From: Dysosmobacter segnis | GTDB lineage: Bacteria > Bacillota > Clostridia > Oscillospirales > Oscillospiraceae | Direction of reading: 5' to 3' | NCBI RefSeq assembly: GCF_014297285.1 | Contig: NZ_JACOQI010000004.1 | Span: forward strand, 121,758 to 185,757 | Length of the DNA stretch: 64,000 bases | Shown: positions 20,570 to 30,428 of the stretch, in pieces | Layout: every line of letters begins with the position of its first letter | Numbering within the stretch: the stretch's first letter is position 1 | Notes under the pieces: model-generated | Told to the model about the DNA's origin: nothing | What the model saw: the letters and a program-made list of their open reading frames with translations, nothing else | The model's database searches: none | Translations under genes and position numbers: made by a program

Positions 20570-21895
20570 TTATTCTGCGGAGGGTGTTCCGCCGGCGTTT
20601 CCGCCGCCACCGCCGCGATGGCGGCGTCCGCCCCGGTGACGGCGGCGCTTAACAGCTTCACCGTTTTCCGGATTGATGACCTTTTCCCGGACGGGAGCCG
20701 CATCCTGTCTGGGACGTTGGTCCTGCTTGGGCCGCTCGGTCCGGGGGCGGTCCTGCTTAGGCCGCTGAGACCGGTTTGCGGGCTTGCCGCCCTGACGGCT
20801 CTGGCCTTCGGGGGCCTTGGGAGCTTCCTTCTTCGCCGGTGCGGAAGTGTTGGGTGTCCCCTCGCCGCTGCCGCCGCTTCTGCGGCGTCCGCCCCGGTGA
20901 CGGCGGCGGTTCTTGCTCTCGCCGCCCTCCTCGCGGGGACGTTCCCGGACAGGGACCGGCGTCTCCGCCGGTTCCTCCGCTTCAAAGTGCCGGGAGATCA
21001 CCGGCGCGATGAACTCATCTTCCTTTTCCTCCACATACCGCTCGGGCCGCTCTGTGGGGATCTCAATGCCCTCACGGCTGCCCTTGCCGTTGCGCAGGAC
21101 GCAGATCTCGCAGTTGTGGTAGCACTTCTGGGTCTCCGGAGCACTGTCCAGACTGACCTTTACAGTTTCCCGCAGCAGGTCCACGGCTTTTACATTGCCG
21201 GGGCCGTCGGGGGTCTGAACGAAGGATTCCTGCTTGGGCATCCGCTTCTGAGCATCCTCATAGGCGTTCTGCTCATATTTCAGGCAGCACATCAGCCGTC
21301 CGCAGGTGCCGGAGATCTTGGTGGGATTCAAGCTGAGATTCTGGGTCTTGGCCATCTTGATGGAGACGGGCAGGAACCCGTCCAAAAACTGGGAGCAGCA
21401 GAAGGGCCGCCCGCAGATGCCGAGACCGCCCACCATTTTGGCCTCGTCCCGGACGCCGATCTGACGCAGCTCGATCCGGGCCCGGAACACGCCGGCCAGA
21501 TCCCGCACCAGCTCCCGGAAGTCCACCCGGCCATCGGCGGTAAAGAAGAAAATAATCTTACTGCCGTCAAAGCTGGCAGATACGTTCACCAGCTTCATTT
21601 CCAGACCGTGATCCGCGATCTTCTTCTCGCAGATGTCGAAGGCCTCGCTCTCTTTTTTTCGGTTGTAATCTACGGTGCGGCGGTCGGCGTCAGTGGCCAG
21701 CCGCAGCATGGCGCACAGGGGCTGGACAACAGCTTCGTCTGCCACCTCGTGGTTCCCTTGGGTGCAGGTGCCGAATTCAGGGCCCTGAGCGGTCTCCACG
21801 ATGACCTGATCGCCCATTTTCACCGCATGTCCCTTGGGGTCAAAATAATAATTCTTGCATCCGCCCCGAAAGCGGACGCTGATCACTTCAGTCAA
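20570..21895 (-). CDS. ricT: PSP1-domain protein RicT/YaaT with RGG-rich tail
   Basis: A RicT-type protein, part of the Fe-S RicAFT complex that aids RNase Y in Bacillus. The N-terminal 275 residues show the PSP1 domain and Cys motifs (GGLGICGRPFCCSQFL; GTCGRLMCCLKYE). The last 120 or so residues are low-complexity: Arg/Gly/Pro/Gln-rich, with two copies of RRRHRGGRR. The start is TTG at 21893-21895, overlapping the holB stop (TTGA), with GGAGGAAA upstream. The long basic tail is unusual and suggests RNA binding (inference). Confidence 0.9.
   Translation of the reverse strand: MTEVISVRFRGGCKNYYFDPKGHAVKMGDQVIVETAQGPEFGTCTQGNHEVADEAVVQPLCAMLRLATDADRRTVDYNRKKESEAFDICEKKIADHGLEMKLVNVSASFDGSKIIFFFTADGRVDFRELVRDLAGVFRARIELRQIGVRDEAKMVGGLGICGRPFCCSQFLDGFLPVSIKMAKTQNLSLNPTKISGTCGRLMCCLKYEQNAYEDAQKRMPKQESFVQTPDGPGNVKAVDLLRETVKVSLDSAPETQKCYHNCEICVLRNGKGSREGIEIPTERPERYVEEKEDEFIAPVISRHFEAEEPAETPVPVRERPREEGGESKNRRRHRGGRRRSGGSGEGTPNTSAPAKKEAPKAPEGQSRQGGKPANRSQRPKQDRPRTERPKQDQRPRQDAAPVREKVINPENGEAVKRRRHRGGRRHRGGGGGNAGGTPSAE
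20621..20908. repeat. 27-bp direct repeats inside the ricT tail
   Basis: The same 27-base sequence, beginning GCGGCGTCCGCCCCGG, occurs at 20621-20647 and 20882-20908 and encodes the two Arg/Gly-rich blocks. It could support slippage or recombination that changes tail length. Confidence 0.75.
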
Positions 21896-22740
21896 AGGAT
21901 TTCCTCCAATTCCACCGCCAAAGCCCCCAGCACATGGCTGGCGCCCACATTGTAGGAGCAGGCTCCGCGGTACGTTTGTAACAATTCTATTGTGCCCATG
22001 ATCCGCTGTTTTGTCAAGCGTTTCCCAAGTTGGACAATGAGGGCGGCGTCCGGTCCCTCCGGGGCTTGGCCGTACTGGGCCAGCAGGGCTGCCGCCAGAA
22101 GGGTCCGGGCCTGATCCAGCATGGCCGCAAGGCCGTCCCGGTCCAGCCGTTTTTTCTCAAGACGGACCATCAGCTCTGTGACAGTCCCCCTCTTCCCTGC
22201 CGCCAGCAGACGGCACAGCTCCACGCCCGCCTCCGAGCTTTCCTTTTCCACGGTGACGGCGGGATGGAGCTTCAGCTCCACGCACCGGGAACGGAGCGTC
22301 TGCAAGACCACGGAAGAATTTTCCGCACAGAAGAGGAATGCCGCGTAGGGCGGGCCTTCCTCTACGATCTTCAGCAGTACGTTCTGGTCCTGCTCTGTCA
22401 GAATGGTGCAGTCCGGAAAGATATAGACCTTCCGGGCACCCTCGTTGGGCCGGATATAGGCATCGGCGCGGATCTGGCGGACGGTGTCCACGGAGAGGTT
22501 CTTATGGGCCTCGTCCCGGACGGTGATAACGTCCGGGTGAATGCCGGAGAACACCTTGCGGCAGGCGGGACATGTCCCGCAGGGCTTTTGTCCGCCGCCC
22601 TGACACTCCATGGCCGCAGCAGCGTACTGCGCGACGGCGATCCGGTCCCCGCTGCCGGAAAACAGCAGCGCGTGGGAAAGTGTTCCCCGTCCGGCGGCTT
22701 CCCGGATCCGCCGGGCAATGGGGTCATTGGCAAATTCCAT
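21892..22740 (-). CDS. holB: DNA polymerase III delta' subunit
   Basis: Clamp-loader subunit. The 282 residues show the HolB pattern: HALLFSGSGDRIAVAQYAAA in place of a perfect P-loop, zinc-binding C...CGTCPAC, HPDV near 85, the SVDTVRQI motif, and sensor 1-like LLKIVEEGP. I chose the ATG at 22740 (MEFANDPIARR) with GGGAGG upstream; a longer in-frame reading (to 22890) has no homology-like sequence. Followed by ricT with a 4-base overlap, the usual Firmicute order. Confidence 0.93.
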   Translation of the reverse strand: MEFANDPIARRIREAAGRGTLSHALLFSGSGDRIAVAQYAAAAMECQGGGQKPCGTCPACRKVFSGIHPDVITVRDEAHKNLSVDTVRQIRADAYIRPNEGARKVYIFPDCTILTEQDQNVLLKIVEEGPPYAAFLFCAENSSVVLQTLRSRCVELKLHPAVTVEKESSEAGVELCRLLAAGKRGTVTELMVRLEKKRLDRDGLAAMLDQARTLLAAALLAQYGQAPEGPDAALIVQLGKRLTKQRIMGTIELLQTYRGACSYNVGASHVLGALAVELEEIL

Positions 22741-22861
22741 TGGACCGCCTCCCTTCTTTCCCGTTTCCCGCAAAAATGCGGAATAAGTATAGCATATTTC
22801 ACGCAAAAAGGGAAGAACCGTTTTTCCTATCAACGGAGTGCGAAAAATTTTCAATTCCATA

Positions 22862-22915
22862 TTGACAACTTTCCTTGTCAATGGTATCATCCATAAATGA
22901 CAAAGATAGTTGTCA
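22862..22915 (+). promoter_or_regulatory. Promoter with two identical operators upstream of the XRE gene
   Basis: TTGACA (22862-22867) and TATCAT (22885-22890), 17-base spacing. Two inverted repeats TGACAA-N6-TTGTCA lie at 22863-22880 (overlapping the -35) and 22898-22915 (at the likely start of transcription), about 35 bases apart. This is a typical autorepression arrangement for the small XRE regulator that follows. Confidence 0.8.
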
Positions 22916-22950
22916 AATTGACAAGCGAACCTAACAGAAAGGAGGGGCCT

Positions 22951-23175
22951 ATGCCCCTGTATAACCGATTGAAGGAATACCGGGCCCGGCTGGGAGTCAA
23001 CCAGCAGGAAATGGGCCGTCTGGCGGGGGTCTCCCGCCAGACCATCAGCCAGATCGAGCGGGGGGACTACTCCCCCTCTGTGACCCTGGCGCTGAAGCTG
23101 GCAAAGCTGTGCCAGGTCTCTGTGGAGGATATTTTCAGCTATGAGGAGGATGTGCGCAATGAAGCAGAAAAGTGA
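22951..23175 (+). CDS. Small XRE-family repressor
   Basis: A 74-residue Cro/C1-type helix-turn-helix protein, PLYNRLKEYRARLGVNQQEM then GRLAGVSRQTISQIERGDYS. The start at 22951 has AAAGGAGGGG upstream. It overlaps the following membrane gene; pairs of short XRE regulators with DUF3169 membrane proteins are common in Clostridia. Two operator-like palindromes lie in its promoter. Confidence 0.92.
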   Translation: MPLYNRLKEYRARLGVNQQEMGRLAGVSRQTISQIERGDYSPSVTLALKLAKLCQVSVEDIFSYEEDVRNEAEK

Positions 23176-23929
23176 GAATCAAAAGGCATTTCCCAGATTT
23201 TTGGGGATCTTAGTGGTGGCTAGCCTTATCGGCGGTGTGCTGGGTGGCCTGTCCGGTGTGGCCGGGTATTTCTGGGAGGACCATACTGCTTTCGGTGCGG
23301 CGTTTGCCCACCTGCTGGGCGCCGCATCCCCCTGGGCTATGGCTGCCTGTGCCGCCGTGCTGCTGGGTCTTGGACTGTACCAGTACCGCAAGTCCGACAC
23401 TGCCTTCCATGGCTGGGACGGCGAGGATGAGGACGTGATGCAGCGGGCGGAGGAGCGCCTGAGCTGGGCGTTGCTGCTGGACAGCCTGACGGTGATCGTC
23501 AGCTTCTTCTTTTTCAATGCCGGCACCGCGAAGCTGCCACAGAGCTCCGATGGTAATACGATCACGCTGCTGGTGATCTTTCTGGTAGTCATCGCACTGG
23601 CCACTCTGCTCCAACAGAAGACGGTGGACCTCACCAAGAAGATGAATCCGGAAAAGCGGGGCAGCGTATATGACATGAAGTTCCAGGAGCGCTGGTGGGA
23701 AAGCTGCGACGAGGCGGAGCGCCGCCAGATCGGCCAGGCCAGCTACAAGGCCTACGTTACGGTGAGCCGCTTTTGTCCTTACTGCTGGGGCGTGCTGCTT
23801 CTGGGGAACATGGTCTTTCACTACGGCATCCTGCCCAGTGCCGTGGTGCTGGTGATCTGGGCGGTGCTGTCGGTGAGTTATACCCGGGAGGCCATCCGCC
23901 TGGGCCGCCGGGGCCAGAAAACGGAATAA
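23159..23929 (+). CDS. DUF3169-like membrane protein
   Basis: A 256-residue protein with about six hydrophobic segments and a charged central stretch (GWDGEDEDVMQRAEERLSWA). The start at 23159 (MKQKSENQ) overlaps the upstream XRE gene by 17 bases, so the pair is translated together. The DUF3169 label rests on overall appearance and the neighbour; function unknown. Confidence 0.75.
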   Translation: MKQKSENQKAFPRFLGILVVASLIGGVLGGLSGVAGYFWEDHTAFGAAFAHLLGAASPWAMAACAAVLLGLGLYQYRKSDTAFHGWDGEDEDVMQRAEERLSWALLLDSLTVIVSFFFFNAGTAKLPQSSDGNTITLLVIFLVVIALATLLQQKTVDLTKKMNPEKRGSVYDMKFQERWWESCDEAERRQIGQASYKAYVTVSRFCPYCWGVLLLGNMVFHYGILPSAVVLVIWAVLSVSYTREAIRLGRRGQKTE

Positions 23930-23942
23930 GAGGAAAAAAAGG

Positions 23943-23969
23943 AAAGGCCGCTTATGCGGCCTTTTCTTT
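23943..23969. terminator. Bidirectional terminator between convergent genes
   Basis: AAAGGCCGC (23943-23951) with GCGGCCTTT (23956-23964), T-rich on both outer sides; it separates the DUF3169 gene from the convergent symporter gene. Confidence 0.85.
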
Positions 23970-23989
23970 TGCGTATCGTGTACTTTGAT

Positions 23990-25216
23990 TTACTTCTTCT
24001 TGCTCTCCCACTTGGTGACGCACAGGGAACAGGCAATGTCGCCGGTGACGTTCAGGCAGGTACGGCCCATGTCGAACAGACGGTCCACAGCCACGATCAG
24101 GCCAATGTAAGCCACGGGGATGCCGATGGCTTCCAGCACCATGGCCAGCATGATCATACCGGCGCCGGGAGTACCGGCGGTGCCGATGGAGGCCAGCGTA
24201 GCGGTGACCACAATGAGGATCATCTGGCTCAGGGTCAGCTGCATACCGGCGCAGGTGGCCAGGAACACAGTGGCAACACACTGGTAGATGGCGGTGCCGT
24301 CCATGTTGATGGTGGCGCCCAGAGGCAGCACGAAGGAGGAAATATCGTCCTCAGCGCCCAGAGCATCGGCGCACTCCTTGGAGACCGGCAGGGTCGCGGC
24401 GGAGGAGGTGGAGGTAAAGGCGAAGATCATAGCCGCGGAAGCGTTCTTGAAGAACTTGACGGGGCTGATGCCGGCAAACGCCTTGGCGGAAACAGAATAG
24501 ACCAGCAGGGCGTGGAGAATGTAGCCGATATAGGCGCACAGAATGACCAGCGCCAGAGAGCCAAGGATCTCAGCACCCTGGGTGGCAACCACCCAGGTCA
24601 TGTAGGTGAACACACCGATGGGACTCAGGGAGATGATGAATTCCATCAGCCGCTCTACCACGGTATAAGCGGAGGTCACCATGTCCCGGACCAGTTTGGA
24701 CTTCTCACCGGCAGCCAGAATGGAGCCGCCGAACAGCAGGGCGATGACAATGACCTGAAGCATGTTGGCTTCGGTAAATGCCTTCCACATGTTGGTGGGG
24801 AAAATGGCGACCAGAGTCGCCATGAAGCCGGCATATTCCTTGGCTTCGTACTCGGCAGCCTGGGCGGCCTCGCTGAGGTTGGGGAACAGGCCCGCGTTGT
24901 TGAACACCGTTGCCAGAACCAGACCGATGACGCAGGCCACGGCAGTGGTGACCATGAAGTAGAGAATGGTCTTCCAACCCACGGCGCCCACCTTTTTCAT
25001 GTCGCCCATGGAGATGATGCCGTCGATCATAGACAGCAGCACCACAGGCACCACGATGAACTTCAGCAGGTTGACGAAGATATCACCGAAGGGCTTGATG
25101 TAGCTGGTGGTGAAGCCGGCCGCGCCGGTGAAGTAGAACACCAGACCGACAACGATACCCAGTACCAGAGCAATAAAGATCTGTACCGGCAGGGACAGTT
25201 TTTTCTTTTTTTCCAT
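23990..25216 (-). CDS. Dicarboxylate/amino acid:cation symporter (DAACS family)
   Basis: A 408-residue glutamate/aspartate/dicarboxylate importer of the GltP/SstT type. Seen: two re-entrant-loop serine-rich segments (AFTSTSSAATLPVSKECADA), the NMDGTAIYQ motif in the transport domain, and GTAGTPGAGMIML. Start MEKKKKLSLPVQ at 25216 with AGGGAGCG upstream. Ion (Na+ or H+) and exact substrate cannot be set from sequence. Confidence 0.93.
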   Translation of the reverse strand: MEKKKKLSLPVQIFIALVLGIVVGLVFYFTGAAGFTTSYIKPFGDIFVNLLKFIVVPVVLLSMIDGIISMGDMKKVGAVGWKTILYFMVTTAVACVIGLVLATVFNNAGLFPNLSEAAQAAEYEAKEYAGFMATLVAIFPTNMWKAFTEANMLQVIVIALLFGGSILAAGEKSKLVRDMVTSAYTVVERLMEFIISLSPIGVFTYMTWVVATQGAEILGSLALVILCAYIGYILHALLVYSVSAKAFAGISPVKFFKNASAAMIFAFTSTSSAATLPVSKECADALGAEDDISSFVLPLGATINMDGTAIYQCVATVFLATCAGMQLTLSQMILIVVTATLASIGTAGTPGAGMIMLAMVLEAIGIPVAYIGLIVAVDRLFDMGRTCLNVTGDIACSLCVTKWESKKK

Positions 25217-25295
25217 AGAATACGCTCCCTCTTTCACACTTTTTAATACGCTGTGCGTAAAATTCGCAGAAATTTACGCAAATATGATTGGAGAT

Positions 25296-25324
25296 ATTAT
25301 AGCGGTATGCCGGGAACTTGTAAA
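25296..25324 (-). promoter_or_regulatory. Promoter of the symporter gene
   Basis: TTTACA (25319-25324) and TATAAT (25296-25301) on the minus strand, 17-base spacing. Confidence 0.8.
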
Positions 25325-25416
25325 GTCCGCACTAATAAAGTTGTTTATTTTGTGCAAAATCCCATCTGTTTCACTGGATCATTCGTCAAAATAGAGATTC
25401 TATGGGCGTTTTTTGC

Positions 25417-26130
25417 TTATTTTGCCCGTACACGGAAGCCGCAGAAACGGATGGCGGCTTTTGCAAGCTCCGCAGTGGGATCCACCACGGGGACCGTCAG
25501 GCCCACGGCCTCCGCAGCCAAGGGGAGTTCCGTGCAGCCCAGCAGGAACACACCGGCCCCACGGGTCATCATATGCTCCACCACGGTCAAAAGATCCGCC
25601 CGGTAAGCGTCTGGGCCTTTTCCGGCTTTGACGCCATCATAGATGACCCGCATGAGGGCATCCTGCTCTTCTGTCTCCGGGATCAGGTACGGCACACCGG
25701 CTTCCCCAAGGGCGTTTTGATACAGTTGAGCGGAAAGCGTCCCCTTTGTGGCCAGAATTCCCACGGTTTTTCCGGGGAACTGGGCTTTGCAGGCTTCCGC
25801 AGCGGCGGTGAGGATGCTGAGGAAGGGGATCTCTGTCATAGCCTGGAGCCGGGGCAGGAAGTAATGGGCGGTGTTGCAGGGCATGATGACACAGTCTGCA
25901 CCGCAGGCTTCCAGATTCCGGAGGGCACTTGCCATTTCCGGTACCGGGTCCGGGCCGTTGCTGAGGATGGCGGCGGTGCGGTCGGGAATGTTGGCATTGC
26001 TGTCGATGTACACCCGGATATGGTCCCGGTCTGTTTCCGCCTCCGTCAGCAGGGTGATCTTCTGAAACAGGTCGGCGGTGGCAAGAGGGCCCATGCCGCC
26101 TAAAATACCGATGGTCTTTTTCTCACACAT
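25417..26130 (-). CDS. Aspartate/glutamate racemase-family protein
   Basis: A 237-residue cofactor-independent amino-acid racemase. The two catalytic Cys motifs are seen: MPCNTAH and LGCTELPL; it begins KKTIGILGGMGPLATADLFQ. The closest type is aspartate racemase/YgeA. The ATG at 26130 has GAGGTG upstream; a GTG 9 bases earlier is an alternative. It follows the tauE-like gene closely on the same strand. Confidence 0.9.
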   Translation of the reverse strand: MCEKKTIGILGGMGPLATADLFQKITLLTEAETDRDHIRVYIDSNANIPDRTAAILSNGPDPVPEMASALRNLEACGADCVIMPCNTAHYFLPRLQAMTEIPFLSILTAAAEACKAQFPGKTVGILATKGTLSAQLYQNALGEAGVPYLIPETEEQDALMRVIYDGVKAGKGPDAYRADLLTVVEHMMTRGAGVFLLGCTELPLAAEAVGLTVPVVDPTAELAKAAIRFCGFRVRAK

Positions 26131-26140
26131 ATTACGCACC

Positions 26141-26953
26141 TCAACTCCAGAATTCCGGAAATAAAAGCTCGCTGCCTACCTTTACGGTCAGCAGGAGCAG
26201 GACTGCGATCACCGTGGGCCGGACGATCTTGCTGCCGTTTTTGATAGCCAGACCCGCACCGATATAGTGTCCCAGAATGGATGCCACGGAAGAGATCAGG
26301 CCAACGCCCACCAGCACATACCCGGCCCGCAGGGCGGTGAACAGGCTGCCAAGATTGGAGGCCAGATTGACCACCTTTACGCCGCCGGCCGCGTGACGGG
26401 TATCCAGCTTGGCGAAACGCACCAGCGCGATCATCATGAAGGTGCCGGTGCCGGGGCCGTAATACCCGTCATATCCGCCGATGACAAAGGCCGAGCCCCA
26501 GATGATGAGCCGCCGCAGCCAAGGGTCCAGCGGCGCTGTTTCATCCGGCCACTTCCGGGTCCGCAGGGTGATGAACGCTACCACCGGCAGCACCACCAGC
26601 AGCAGGTATTTCAGCACTACCGCAGGGGTGTGGTGCTGGAGCCAGGTGCCGCAGACGGAGCCGGTCAGGGATAAGATTACCGCCGGGGCAAAGAGCCTCC
26701 AGTCCACCAGTCCCTGATGGATGAACCGGGCTGTGGAAAAAATCGTGCCGATGCCGGAGGAGAGTTTATTCGTCCCCAAAGCGTTATAAATGGGAAGGTT
26801 TGAGAGGCCCATGAGGTAGGTAGGGACGGTGATGATCCCGCCGCCTCCGGCGATGGCGTCCATAAACGCGCCTAAGAAAACGCCGACGCAGATCAGCAGT
26901 ACCACCCAGAGGGCTACGCCGTCCACCGTGATGTCAGTCAGGAAGGAAATCAT
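26141..26953 (-). CDS. TauE/SafE-family sulfite/anion exporter
   Basis: A 270-residue membrane protein with about eight hydrophobic segments and the family marks FLGAFMDAIAGGGGIITVPT near the N-terminus and GGYDGYYGPGTGTFMMIAL in the second half. This family exports sulfite, sulfoacetate or related anions; substrate unknown. In tandem with the racemase gene. Confidence 0.88.
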   Translation of the reverse strand: MISFLTDITVDGVALWVVLLICVGVFLGAFMDAIAGGGGIITVPTYLMGLSNLPIYNALGTNKLSSGIGTIFSTARFIHQGLVDWRLFAPAVILSLTGSVCGTWLQHHTPAVVLKYLLLVVLPVVAFITLRTRKWPDETAPLDPWLRRLIIWGSAFVIGGYDGYYGPGTGTFMMIALVRFAKLDTRHAAGGVKVVNLASNLGSLFTALRAGYVLVGVGLISSVASILGHYIGAGLAIKNGSKIVRPTVIAVLLLLTVKVGSELLFPEFWS

Positions 26954-27148
26954 GAAAACTCCTTGTTTACGGCCCGCGGGGCCTGAATTTTGCTGTCAGG
27001 CCAGTGGGTCCGACAGATGGAATGTACTCATCTTAACAGACCTTAAACGCCTTGTGCACCGGCATATTCTACAAGAAGCGGGAACAAAAACTGGAAAAGT
27101 AAGACAAATCGGACAAAGAGTGTCTTTCCTTTTCGACACCCTCTTACC

Positions 27149-27178
27149 TTGACGCTTTCGGCTATCCGGCGGTATAAT
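27149..27178 (+). promoter_or_regulatory. Promoter of the glycogen operon
   Basis: TTGACG (27149-27154) and TATAAT (27173-27178) with 18-base spacing. The leader to glgB is about 110 bases. Nothing else is evident in the 26954-27292 gap. Confidence 0.75.
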
Positions 27179-27292
27179 ATAAAATCAAAGTGTATCATCT
27201 GTAAAATGAATTGCGGCTGCCTTGACGTAATCGTTTTAAAATGCTACCCTCAATATGAGAAAAAATAATATGGCAGCAGAAAGGGGAGACCC

Positions 27293-29212
27293 ATGGCAGA
27301 TCAGACTCAACTGTATCACAGCGGCAGCTTGACGGACGGCTGGCGGCTCTTCGGCGCACACCCTGCCACAGAGGGAGACGTCCACGGCTGGTGGTTCAAC
27401 GTTTGGGCGCCTCATGCAAAGGCTGTTTCCGTAGTCGGAGATTTTAACGGCTGGGACCTGACCGTTGATCCACTTACCCAAAAGGGCGAATTCTGGCAGG
27501 GCTTTCTCCCGGACCTGCCCGTCTATACCAGCTATAAGTATGCCATTACCGGCGAGGACGGCAGAGTTCACTACAAGGCGGACCCCTACGGGTTCCATAC
27601 GGAGACCCGCCCCGGCACCGCCAGCAAGCTCTATGACATTGAGCATTTTTCCTGGACGGATGAGGATTTCCGCCGTAATAAGCAGCCGGTGTACCATCAG
27701 CCGCTGAATATTTACGAGGTCCATCTCGGCTCGTGGCGGAAGCATGAAAACGGCGAGTTCCTGGATTACCGGGATATGGCCCGGCAGCTGGCGGCTTATG
27801 TGAAGGAGATGGGCTACACCGCCGTGGAACTGCTGCCGGTGACGGAGCATCCTCTGGATGATTCCTGGGGTTACCAGTGCACCGGATACTTTGCGCCTAC
27901 CTCCCGGTTCGGTACGCCGGAGGATTTCATGTGGTTTGTAAACCACCTTCACGAAAGCAACATTCCGGTGATTTTGGACTGGGTCCCCGCGCACTTCTGC
28001 AAGGATGAGCAGGGCCTTTACGAGTTTGACGGTACCTGCTGTTATGAATATGCCGATCCCCGGAAACGGGAACACGCCGGCTGGGGTACCCGGGTCTTTG
28101 ACTACGGGCGGCCGGAGGTGGTGAGCTTCCTCCTCTCCTCTGCCCGGTTCTGGCTGGAAATGTACCACATCGACGGCATCCGGGTGGACGCTGTGGCCTC
28201 CATGCTGTATCTGGATTACGGGCGGCAGGACGGCCAGTGGACTCCCAATATCCACGGCGGACGGGAAAACCTGGAAGCGGTGGAATTTCTCCGGAAGCTG
28301 AACACCATGGCCTTTGAGGTGGATCCCAACGTGCTGATGATTGCTGAGGAATCTACCGCCTGGCCTCTGGTGACCAAGCCTGCCGACGTCGGCGGACTTG
28401 GATTCAATCTGAAGTGGAACATGGGCTGGATGAATGACATGTGCCACTATCTGAAGCTGGACCCCTGGTTCCGGCAGGACCACCACCGGGATCTGACCTT
28501 CTCCATGATGTACGCGTTTTCCGAGAACTATGTCCTTCCCATCTCCCATGACGAGGTGGTCCACATGAAGGGCAGTGTGGTGGGGAAAATGCCCGGAGAC
28601 TACGAAAACCAGCTTCGCTGCACCCGGGGCTTTTATGCGTACCTGCTGGCCCATCCCGGCAAGAAGCTGCTGTTCATGGGACCGGAGATCGGCCAGTGGC
28701 ACGAATGGGACTCCAACGGTCAGTTGGACTGGTACTTATTGGAGCATGAGGAAAATCAGCAGCTCCATGCGTTCTTCAAGGCCGCCAACGCCTTCTACAA
28801 GGCGGAGAGCGCCCTGTGGGACATTGATTTTGACTGGCAGGGCTTTGAGTGGCTGGTGTCGGATGACAATCACAACAACGTGGTGGTGTTCCTCCGGCGG
28901 GATCAGGCAGGGAACGAGCTGCTGTGCGCGGTGAACTTCTCCCCCAACGATTATGAAAACTACCGGGTAGGCGTACCGCCCCGCAAGCGGTATGTCCCCG
29001 CCTTTACCACCGACGCGCCGGAATTCGGCGGCAGCGGGTTTGCGGATACGAAGCCGCTGACGGTAAAGGACACGCCCTCCCACGGAAAAGAACAGTCTGT
29101 CGCTCTCCGGCTCCCCGCGTTCGGGGCGGTATTCCTCCGGGGAGAGGGCAGCTTTACAAAGCGCGGTTCGGCAACCAAGGTGAAAAAAGTGAAAAATAGG
29201 AAAAGGAGCTGA
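27293..29212 (+). CDS. glgB: 1,4-alpha-glucan branching enzyme
   Basis: Forms alpha-1,6 branches in glycogen. The 639 residues show an N-terminal CBM48 ([20 protein letters not shown]), then a GH13 catalytic barrel with [17 protein letters not shown] (Asp nucleophile), IAEESTAW (acid/base Glu) and [13 protein letters not shown], and a C-terminal beta domain ending in a Lys/Arg-rich tail ([11 protein letters not shown]). First gene of the glycogen operon; AAAGGGGAGACCC precedes it. Confidence 0.96.
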   Translation: MADQTQLYHSGSLTDGWRLFGAHPATEGDVHGWWFNVWAPHAKAVSVVGDFNGWDLTVDPLTQKGEFWQGFLPDLPVYTSYKYAITGEDGRVHYKADPYGFHTETRPGTASKLYDIEHFSWTDEDFRRNKQPVYHQPLNIYEVHLGSWRKHENGEFLDYRDMARQLAAYVKEMGYTAVELLPVTEHPLDDSWGYQCTGYFAPTSRFGTPEDFMWFVNHLHESNIPVILDWVPAHFCKDEQGLYEFDGTCCYEYADPRKREHAGWGTRVFDYGRPEVVSFLLSSARFWLEMYHIDGIRVDAVASMLYLDYGRQDGQWTPNIHGGRENLEAVEFLRKLNTMAFEVDPNVLMIAEESTAWPLVTKPADVGGLGFNLKWNMGWMNDMCHYLKLDPWFRQDHHRDLTFSMMYAFSENYVLPISHDEVVHMKGSVVGKMPGDYENQLRCTRGFYAYLLAHPGKKLLFMGPEIGQWHEWDSNGQLDWYLLEHEENQQLHAFFKAANAFYKAESALWDIDFDWQGFEWLVSDDNHNNVVVFLRRDQAGNELLCAVNFSPNDYENYRVGVPPRKRYVPAFTTDAPEFGGSGFADTKPLTVKDTPSHGKEQSVALRLPAFGAVFLRGEGSFTKRGSATKVKKVKNRKRS

Positions 29213-29219
29213 TCCACCC

Positions 29220-30428
29220 ATGAAAAAAGAGTGTATCGCTATGCTGCTGGCTGGCGGACAGGGCAGCCGCCTGTATGTCCTCACCGGCGCCATGGCCAAG
29301 CCCGCCGTCCCCTTCGGCGGTAAATTCCGCATCATCGACTTTCCCCTGTCCAACTGCACCAACTCCGGCATTGACACCGTCGGCGTCCTGACTCAGTATC
29401 GGCCCATGGAGCTGAACAGCTACATCGGCTCCGGCCAGCCATGGGATCTGGACAGCAGCAGCGGCGGTGTTCACATCCTGCCGCCCTATATGGGCAGCAA
29501 GGGCGGCACCTGGTACAAGGGCACCGCCAACGCCATCTATCAGAACATCGGCTTCATCGACCAGTATCAGCCGGAGTATGTGGTGATCCTCTCCGGTGAC
29601 CACATCTATAAAATGGACTACTCAGAGATGCTCCGCCGCCACAAGGAATCGGACGCCGCCTGCACCATTTCCGTTATGGAGGTCCCCTGGGAGGAGGCCA
29701 GCCGCTTCGGCATCATGTCGGTGGATGGGGAGGATATGATCACCGAGTTTGCCGAAAAACCCCGTCAGCCCAAGAGCAATCTGGCATCCATGGGCATCTA
29801 TGTGTTCTCCTGGAAAGCGCTGCGGCGCTACCTCACGGAGGATGAGGCGGATCCGGGTTCCGAAAATGACTTTGGCAAGAATATCATCCCCAAGATGCTG
29901 GCGGACGGCCAGCGGATGGCGGCCTTCCGCTTCCAGGGCTACTGGAAGGACGTAGGTACCCTCACCTCCCTCTGGGATGCCAACATGGATATGCTCTCTC
30001 CGGAATCCGGCCTGGACCTGTCTGACGAGTCCTGGCCCATCTTCGCCCGCAGCGTGGACGCGCCCCCCATTTACATGGGCGGCGACAGCCGTGTGAGCCA
30101 CAGCGCCATCAACCGGGGCTGTGACATTGAAGGCACCGTGGAAAATTCTGTGCTCTCCCCCAGAGTCACCGTGGAAAAAGGCGCCAAGGTCAGCTATTCC
30201 GTGCTCCTCCCCGGCGTTACGGTGGAGACAGGCGCTGTGATCGAATACGCCATTATCGGCGAGGGCTGCCACATCGGTAAGGACTGCCGGGTGGGCGGCG
30301 CACCGGATTCCGCTCTCGATGGGAAATGGGATCTGACGGTGCTGGCCCCGGATTGCCAGTTGGAGGACGGCCGAGAGGTGGCCCCCGGCATCATGCTGGA
30401 CCACCATGGTAAGGAGGTGCTGAAATGA
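29220..30428 (+). CDS. glgC: Glucose-1-phosphate adenylyltransferase, catalytic subunit
   Basis: Makes ADP-glucose, the donor for glycogen synthesis. The 402 residues show the nucleotide-binding start [11 protein letters not shown], the substrate motif [19 protein letters not shown], and [10 protein letters not shown], then a left-handed beta-helix C-terminus. Seven bases after glgB and overlapping glgD by ATGA. Confidence 0.96.
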   Translation: MKKECIAMLLAGGQGSRLYVLTGAMAKPAVPFGGKFRIIDFPLSNCTNSGIDTVGVLTQYRPMELNSYIGSGQPWDLDSSSGGVHILPPYMGSKGGTWYKGTANAIYQNIGFIDQYQPEYVVILSGDHIYKMDYSEMLRRHKESDAACTISVMEVPWEEASRFGIMSVDGEDMITEFAEKPRQPKSNLASMGIYVFSWKALRRYLTEDEADPGSENDFGKNIIPKMLADGQRMAAFRFQGYWKDVGTLTSLWDANMDMLSPESGLDLSDESWPIFARSVDAPPIYMGGDSRVSHSAINRGCDIEGTVENSVLSPRVTVEKGAKVSYSVLLPGVTVETGAVIEYAIIGEGCHIGKDCRVGGAPDSALDGKWDLTVLAPDCQLEDGREVAPGIMLDHHGKEVLK

